From assembly GCA_031258915.1 (NCBI GenBank), contig JAIRMD010000028.1, forward strand, positions 1-9,260: a stretch of DNA of 9,260 nt, read 5' to 3'. The position numbers were made by a program, and so were the translations under genes. Source of the stretch: Prevotellaceae bacterium (GTDB taxonomy: Bacteria; Bacteroidota; Bacteroidia; Bacteroidales; UBA932). Positions within the stretch are counted from its first letter, which is position 1, and each line of letters opens with the position of its first letter. The notes under the pieces are model-generated. The model was not told the origin of the DNA and made no database searches. It was given only the letters and a program-made list of their open reading frames with translations. Positions 5,015-9,260 of this stretch are shown here, in pieces.

Positions 5015-5815
5015 TTATACGCTAAGCTTTTCGTTGTCCGCCAGCTCCTTAAAGTACCGGTACGTGCTTACCGTAAGCTCGCCTGCGGCGGCATCATCGC
5101 AGAAAATCATCCCGTGGGGGTGAACTTGAAGTGCGCTAATAGTCCACCGTTGGCAGTACGCGCCCTCCACGCCGTGCTTCACCGCCAGCGCCTTGCTGCT
5201 TCCGGTGGCGAGGATGAGCACCTCCCGCGCCGCAAGGATGGTGCCGATGCCCACCGTTAGCGCGCTGCGCGGCACTGCGTTCACGTCGTTGCCAAAAAAG
5301 CGTGCGTTGGCTTCCAGCGTGTCGCGGGTGAGCGTTTTGATGCGGGTGAGCGAGGTGAGCGACGAAAACGGCTCGTTGAATGCGATATGCCCGTCGCTGC
5401 CCACGCCGCCCAAAAACAGGTCGATGCCGCCGCCGCCGGCTATCTTATCCTCGTAGCTGCGGCACTCCGCCTCCAAGCTGCTTGCGTTACCGTTGAGTAT
5501 GTTCACGTTTTCGGGCGGAATATCAATGTGCTTAAAGAGGTTGCTCCACATAAACGAGTGGTAGCTTTCGGGGTGGTCTTGCGGTAGCCCCACGTATTCG
5601 TCCATGTTGAACGTTACCACGTTCTTGAACGAGACGCTACCCTGCCGGTGCGCTTTTATCAGCTCACTGTACGTTTCCAGCGGAGTAGAGCCTGTGGGAA
5701 GCCCCAGCACAAAGGGTTTGTCCGACTTCTGCACATGCCTGTTGATGCTTGCCGTAATGTACGCCGCTGCACGTTGCGCCACGGCGGGCGAATCTTTTTC
5801 TATAATTAATCGCAT
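5015..5815 (-). CDS. nagB: Glucosamine-6-phosphate deaminase
   Basis: NagB converts glucosamine 6-phosphate to fructose 6-phosphate and ammonia in the cytoplasm, feeding amino sugars into glycolysis. The 266-residue length and numbering match E. coli NagB exactly. The catalytic residues are all present: D72 in FNMDEYVGL, and D141, H143 and E148 in GGVGSDGHIAFNEP. The phosphate-binding loop LPTGSTPLETY (39-49) and WTISALQVHPH near the end are conserved as well. It lies 33 bp downstream of the NagB-like/PIG-L fusion on the same strand and is probably co-transcribed with it, as I see no promoter in the gap. A 7-bp hairpin spans the fusion's stop codon in that gap. Confidence 0.96.
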   Translation of the reverse strand: MRLIIEKDSPAVAQRAAAYITASINRHVQKSDKPFVLGLPTGSTPLETYSELIKAHRQGSVSFKNVVTFNMDEYVGLPQDHPESYHSFMWSNLFKHIDIPPENVNILNGNASSLEAECRSYEDKIAGGGGIDLFLGGVGSDGHIAFNEPFSSLTSLTRIKTLTRDTLEANARFFGNDVNAVPRSALTVGIGTILAAREVLILATGSSKALAVKHGVEGAYCQRWTISALQVHPHGMIFCDDAAAGELTVSTYRYFKELADNEKLSV

Positions 5816-5841
5816 AGCTATAGCTTTTAGTTTTCAATTTT

Positions 5842-5864
5842 AGGAGCTTCAGTTCTCAGCTCCT
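5842..5864. promoter_or_regulatory. Hairpin at the fusion-gene/nagB junction
   Basis: AGGAGCT (5842-5848) and AGCTCCT (5858-5864) form a perfect 7-bp inverted repeat with a 9-nt loop overlapping the stop codon of the upstream gene. No T tract follows on the minus strand, so it does not look like an intrinsic terminator. It could mark RNA processing, partial attenuation or mRNA stabilisation within the operon. It might equally be chance. Confidence 0.4.
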
Positions 5865-7807
5865 CCATTCTCAATTTTCACAAATACCTCCATTGCCTGA
5901 TACTCCGCCATGCCCAGCTGGTCGTACAGGTGCGCTGTGTTTTGCGTTCTGTCTTCGGTGCGCTCCCAAAACTCCCTTGCGTCGCTGCCGGGGAAGGGCA
6001 CGATGTCCTTCTGCGAGAGGTGGCGGTAGATAGCGTGCCGCTTTTTGATCATCTCCTCCGGGCTGAGGGGCACGGCCATGTCCACCACACCCAAATCCCA
6101 CTCCTGCCAAGCGCCTCGGTAGAGCCACATCTGCACGCCCTTTGCCCATGCCTCGTGCTTTACAGCTTGCATGGCTGCCAGCACCGCCTCGATGCAGATG
6201 CGGTGGGTGCCGTGCGGGTCGGAGAGGTCGCCGGCTGCGTAGATTTGGTGGGGTTTTACTTCGTTGAGCAGGCGCACCATAATGTCGATGTCTTCCTGCT
6301 GTAGCATCCCCTTTTTTATGCCTCCTGTTTCGTAGAACGGCAGGTTGAGGAAGTGCGCGTGCGTTTCCTCGTTCAGCCCAAACAGGCGCGAGGCAGCCTT
6401 TGCCTCGGCGCGCCGTATGGCCGATTTGATGTCGCGCAGCTCGCGGGGCTCCGGCTCGCCTGCTTTTTTTGTGGCGATAAGGTTTTTTACGTGGTCAAAC
6501 TTGTTGCCGAACTTCAGCTCGCGAGCGGTATCCACTATCTGCAAAACCACATCATCGTGCACCGCCACGTTGCCGGAGGTTTGGTAGGCTACGTGTACGT
6601 CGTGCCCCTGGTCAACAAGGCGGAGAAACGTTCCGCCCATTGATATTACGTCGTCGTCGGGGTGAGGCGAAAAGATGAGCACCCGCTTGGGGAATGGCTT
6701 TGACGGCACGGGCCGCGTTGCGTCGTTGGCGTTGGGTTTTCCGCCCGGCCATCCCGTAATGGTATGCTGCAAATCGTTGAATATGTCGATGTTTACCTTA
6801 TCGTACGAGCCAACGCTTTCGAGCAGCGGGCCGAGTGAGTTTTCGATGTAGTCCTGATACGTCAGCTTGAGTATCGGTTTTTTCACCTCGCCGCACAGCC
6901 ATACCACCGCCTTTCGCGCGAACTTTTTCGTCCATTTGCAGGGGCCTACCAGCCAGGGCGTTTGCTCGCGCGTGAGCAGCTCTGCGGCGGTTTCGTCAAC
7001 CACCATTTCGATGTTGGGGTGGTTTTGCAGCAGGGAGGCGGGTATCTGGTCGGTAGCCTCGCCCTCTACCACCTTGCGCACTATCGAGGCCTTGCTCTCG
7101 CCCCACGCAAGCAGGAGGATGCGCTGGGAGCGCATAATTGTCCCTATGCCCATCGTTATGGCCATGCGCGGAATGCTGTCGTAGCTGTGGAACAGGGGCT
7201 GCAGCGCCTTTCGCGTGGCGTGGTTGAGCCGCACCAGCCGCGTGCGCGACTTGGCGTAGGAGCCCGGCTCGTTGAACCCTATCTGCCCCTGCTCGCCCAT
7301 GCCCATTATCATCAGGTCTATTTTGTGGATGCCGCTTTCAAACGCCTTGCAGTACTCCGATACGGTGTCGAGCGGCGTTACCCCGTCAAAAATGTGGATG
7401 TTTTCGGGGCGGATGTTCACGTGGCTCAAAAAATCTTCGTGGATGCGGTAGTTCCGGCTTTGCTGCGCGGTTGCCTTGATAGGGTAGAGCTCATCAAGGC
7501 TGTAAACTACCACATTCTCAAAAGAAACCTCGCCTTTTTGGTAGCGCTTTACCAGCTCGCGGTACAAGCCGATGGGGGTACGCCCTGTGCTCAAGCCGAG
7601 CACAAAGGGAGCGGCAGCGCCCTTGCCCGAGCTGGCTTTGCTGTGGCTGTTAATCATCTCAGCAATAACGTTGGAGAGGTGCTGTACGCCGCTGTACTCG
7701 CTGTCGTAAATGCCGGTGCGTATTTTTTCGTATCGCTGCAAAATATCGCTCGGCGTGGCGTTGGCCATCAGCCCGCCGTCTTTGGGCAGCCTGTATCGTG
7801 TGTGCAT
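5849..7807 (-). CDS. NagB-like domain fused to PIG-L/LmbE-type deacetylase
   Basis: Residue numbers count from an in-frame TTG at 7828 (659 residues). I prefer the ATG at 7807 (residue 8, giving 652 residues); ATG 7768 (residue 21) is also possible. Residues about 47-300 form a NagB/RpiA-fold domain: LSTGRTPIGLYREL (79-92), SLDELYPI (110-117), MGMGEQGQIGFNEPGS (175-190) and MGIGTIM. D112 and E187 match NagB D72 and E148, but the positions of D141 and H143 are Q180 and Q182, so normal deamination is doubtful. Residues about 380-640 form a PIG-L/LmbE domain with its zinc motif SPHPDDD (H389, D391, D392) and DPHGTHR (H539, H542). These enzymes remove N-acetyl groups from amino sugars. Such fusions occur in Bacteroidetes and are usually annotated as deaminases; the substrate is unknown. 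It lies downstream of a ROK regulator and upstream of nagB. Confidence 0.9.
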   Translation of the reverse strand: MHTRYRLPKDGGLMANATPSDILQRYEKIRTGIYDSEYSGVQHLSNVIAEMINSHSKASSGKGAAAPFVLGLSTGRTPIGLYRELVKRYQKGEVSFENVVVYSLDELYPIKATAQQSRNYRIHEDFLSHVNIRPENIHIFDGVTPLDTVSEYCKAFESGIHKIDLMIMGMGEQGQIGFNEPGSYAKSRTRLVRLNHATRKALQPLFHSYDSIPRMAITMGIGTIMRSQRILLLAWGESKASIVRKVVEGEATDQIPASLLQNHPNIEMVVDETAAELLTREQTPWLVGPCKWTKKFARKAVVWLCGEVKKPILKLTYQDYIENSLGPLLESVGSYDKVNIDIFNDLQHTITGWPGGKPNANDATRPVPSKPFPKRVLIFSPHPDDDVISMGGTFLRLVDQGHDVHVAYQTSGNVAVHDDVVLQIVDTARELKFGNKFDHVKNLIATKKAGEPEPRELRDIKSAIRRAEAKAASRLFGLNEETHAHFLNLPFYETGGIKKGMLQQEDIDIMVRLLNEVKPHQIYAAGDLSDPHGTHRICIEAVLAAMQAVKHEAWAKGVQMWLYRGAWQEWDLGVVDMAVPLSPEEMIKKRHAIYRHLSQKDIVPFPGSDAREFWERTEDRTQNTAHLYDQLGMAEYQAMEVFVKIENGGAEN

Positions 7808-7828
7808 AAAAAAGATTTCAGATTTCAA

Positions 7829-7849
7829 AAGGCTTTATTTTCAAGCCTT
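7829..7849. promoter_or_regulatory. 21-bp palindrome in the leader, candidate ROK operator
   Basis: Perfect 7-bp arms AAGGCTT (7829-7835) and AAGCCTT (7843-7849) are separated by 7 bp of A/T-rich sequence. The palindrome sits between the predicted transcription start (about 7863) and the start codon at 7807. There a bound repressor would block transcription; as RNA it would form a small hairpin. ROK repressors such as NagC and Mlc bind A/T-rich palindromes of similar overall length, and a ROK gene is adjacent. The assignment is inference from position. Confidence 0.45.
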
Positions 7850-7868
7850 AAAGTAACTTTATTAGCCA

Positions 7869-7898
7869 CAAAAGTAAGTAAAAAAAAATATAAGGCAA
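7869..7898 (-). promoter_or_regulatory. Bacteroidetes promoter of the amino-sugar operon
   Basis: On the minus strand TTG (7898-7896), a 19-bp spacer and TACTTTTG (7876-7869) fit the -33/-7 consensus. It lies in the 148-bp gap between the ROK stop and the fusion-gene ATG, giving a leader of about 56 bases that contains the 21-bp palindrome. Confidence 0.55.
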
Positions 7899-7955
7899 GC
7901 GCGTGCAGAAAAATAAATTGCAGCTTCACAGCGTAAGATGCGGTAAGCAAGCGAG

Positions 7956-9173
7956 CTACTTTGCCGCTGCGCCGAAAAATTTATTGTTATTTAGCGTGTA
8001 CTCCAGCATGAACGCAACGTTGCCCAGCAGCGGGGCATGGGTGCCCAGCGTAGAGGTGGTAATTTTGCAGCTCTTCAGCAGCTGCGGTAGCGCCAGCCTG
8101 TTCAGGTGCTGCTGGATGGGGAAAGTCAGGTACTGGCCGGCGGCCGTAAGCTCGCCACCCAGAATAATCACCTCGGGGTTGAGCAGGTGCAGCATGATGG
8201 TGATAACCTTGCTCAGGTGCTCCGACATCTGTGCAAACAGGTTGATGGTGAACGTATCGCCGCTATGCAGCGCCTGCAAAATATGCTGCATGGTGAGGTA
8301 GCGCCCGCTTTTTACGTAGCTGCTTAGCATCGTGTTGGCGCCGCTTTGGATGTTCTCCAGTATTTTGGCAACAATCGCCGACTCGGAAATCTCGGTCTCT
8401 ATGCAACCTTTTTTCCCGCAGTGGCACAGCTTGTTGTTGTCTGCAATGGGGATATGGCCTATTTCTCCCACCATGCCATCGCGCCCCAGGTAGAGCTTGC
8501 CGTTGAGCACCATCCCCATCCCAATGCCGGTGCCGCCTACGTAAAGGTAGAGCATGTTCTCCACCCCTTTTCCCAAGCCTATGGTATGCTCGGCGAGCGT
8601 CATGGCGTCCATGTCGTGCTGTACCAGTACAGGGTAGGGAAACATCTTCGAAAAAATCTCGGAAACGGGGCGGTTGACATCGCCAAAGTAGTTATAGTTA
8701 ATGCCGGAATTTTTGTCGGTTAGCCCGGGTATGGCAATGCTTATCCCCAGCACATGCTTGCGGTCAACCCTGCTTTCGTTGATGATTTTGTGCACGCTTC
8801 GCTGCAAAATTTTGAGCATCTCGTTAGGGGTGGTAATGCCAATGTTGACGGCCGCTATGGGGGTTATGAGCTCGTTGCGCAGGTTGGCTATGGCGATGCG
8901 CATGGTAAACCGCTCTACGCATACCACTACGCAGCTGGCGTAGCTCGCGTTGAGCGCGTAGGTGTATGCGCAGCGCCCCCCGTTGGAGGCGGCTTTGCCT
9001 GTCACCACCAGCACCTGCTGGTGCAGCAGAGACTCCATCACCTTGCATAGCGTGGGGACGGTATAGTTGACGAGCTTGTGCAGCATGGGGATGGTTAGCT
9101 GCCCGGAGTAGTACAGATGGCGGACAATGTCATTCTTGAGGGATTGCTGTTTGGATTGCTGTTTGGATTGCAT
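7956..9173 (-). CDS. ROK-family transcriptional regulator (NagC/Mlc-like)
   Basis: This 405-residue ROK protein has an N-terminal winged-helix region (about 14-58, LKNDIVRHLYYSGQLTIPML through KVMESLLHQQVLV), followed by a sugar-kinase-like fold. The ROK zinc site is intact: H240 in GEIGH with C250, C252 and C257 in CHCGKKGC, then E259. YVGGTGIGMGMVLNGKLYLG (211-230) and NPEVIILGGEL (332-342) are typical. The kinase phosphate-binding DxGGT near the start of the ROK fold is replaced by CVERFTMRIAIAN, so it should bind a sugar or sugar phosphate without phosphorylating it. Neighbouring nagB and the PIG-L fusion point to an amino-sugar effector such as GlcNAc-6-phosphate. The N-terminus begins with a Gln/Ser/Lys repeat encoded by 12-bp tandem units. 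Confidence 0.9.
   Translation of the reverse strand: MQSKQQSKQQSLKNDIVRHLYYSGQLTIPMLHKLVNYTVPTLCKVMESLLHQQVLVVTGKAASNGGRCAYTYALNASYASCVVVCVERFTMRIAIANLRNELITPIAAVNIGITTPNEMLKILQRSVHKIINESRVDRKHVLGISIAIPGLTDKNSGINYNYFGDVNRPVSEIFSKMFPYPVLVQHDMDAMTLAEHTIGLGKGVENMLYLYVGGTGIGMGMVLNGKLYLGRDGMVGEIGHIPIADNNKLCHCGKKGCIETEISESAIVAKILENIQSGANTMLSSYVKSGRYLTMQHILQALHSGDTFTINLFAQMSEHLSKVITIMLHLLNPEVIILGGELTAAGQYLTFPIQQHLNRLALPQLLKSCKITTSTLGTHAPLLGNVAFMLEYTLNNNKFFGAAAK
9141..9171. repeat. 12-bp tandem repeat at the ROK gene start
   Basis: On the + strand GGATTGCTGTTT occurs twice in tandem (9141-9152, 9153-9164), followed by a partial copy GGATTGC (9165-9171). On the coding strand it encodes the leading QSKQQSKQQS run, four codons per unit, ahead of the DNA-binding domain. 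Gain or loss of units keeps the frame. Confidence 0.8.
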
Positions 9174-9246
9174 GGTTTAGGTATAGTGGCTAAAAAAATA
9201 TATCATTGAAGCATGTTGTCGGTTCACCGCATCATTCATGGAGCTA

Positions 9247-9259
9247 CGCGCTAAGCGCG
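9247..9259. repeat. Short GC-rich palindrome at the right edge
   Basis: CGCGCT, one A and AGCGCG form 6-bp arms about 75 bp upstream of the ROK start. The window ends one base later, so it is unclear whether this belongs to a terminator of the next gene, an operator or a longer repeat. No clear promoter for the ROK gene is seen in 9174-9246. Confidence 0.3.
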
Positions 9260-9260
9260 C

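Noticed and set aside
6962..7936. Long open frame on the + strand (324 codons) opposite the fusion gene
   Set aside because: It is the antisense of a strongly recognised NagB/PIG-L coding sequence. Its translation is rich in Val, Ala, Leu and His with no domain, as expected from a GC-rich antisense frame.

Overview
The window looks like a chromosomal segment of a Bacteroidetes bacterium, most likely order Bacteroidales. The evidence is several promoters of the Bacteroidetes type (TTG, about 20 bp, then TAnnTTTG), a Bacteroidetes-like small SRP RNA, an ISAzo13-type transposase remnant and a long NagB/PIG-L fusion of a kind I know from this phylum. Genus cannot be set from the sequence.

Layout. 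Positions 1-1060 are a graveyard of mobile DNA. The 5' end of a group II intron (class C-like, minus strand, running off the left edge) sits directly after a terminator hairpin. Next to it is a gutted ISAzo13-family element (190-822) whose transposase middle is missing and replaced by a 313-bp element with perfect 19-bp terminal inverted repeats (437-749). A short orphan coding tail and a pair of 73-bp-spaced direct repeats follow. From about 1064 the region is ordinary chromosome: yraN (+); a polyprenyl-phosphate-type glycosyltransferase (-); a divergent promoter pair; the SRP RNA gene with its terminator; and a + strand operon of a YciO/Sua5-family protein, a Nudix hydrolase and a CNNM/CBS membrane protein. 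The last two overlap by ATGA.

The right half (5015-9173, all minus strand) is an amino-sugar locus. In transcription order it holds a ROK-family regulator, a 659-codon protein joining a NagB-like domain to a PIG-L/LmbE deacetylase domain, and a standard glucosamine-6-phosphate deaminase (nagB). The ROK protein keeps the zinc motif but lacks the kinase nucleotide-binding motif, so it should be a transcription factor. A Bacteroidetes promoter and a 21-bp palindrome lie between it and the fusion gene, which suggests local control by an amino-sugar ligand. The fusion's NagB-like half has lost two of the four classical NagB catalytic residues, while the neighbouring nagB keeps all four and the PIG-L half keeps its zinc ligands. 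A division of labour is therefore plausible: deacetylation or sensing by the fusion, deamination by NagB.

No CRISPR array, tRNA or rRNA was seen. The most distinctive observations are the nested mobile elements on the left, the degenerate NagB domain in the fusion, and the palindrome in its leader.
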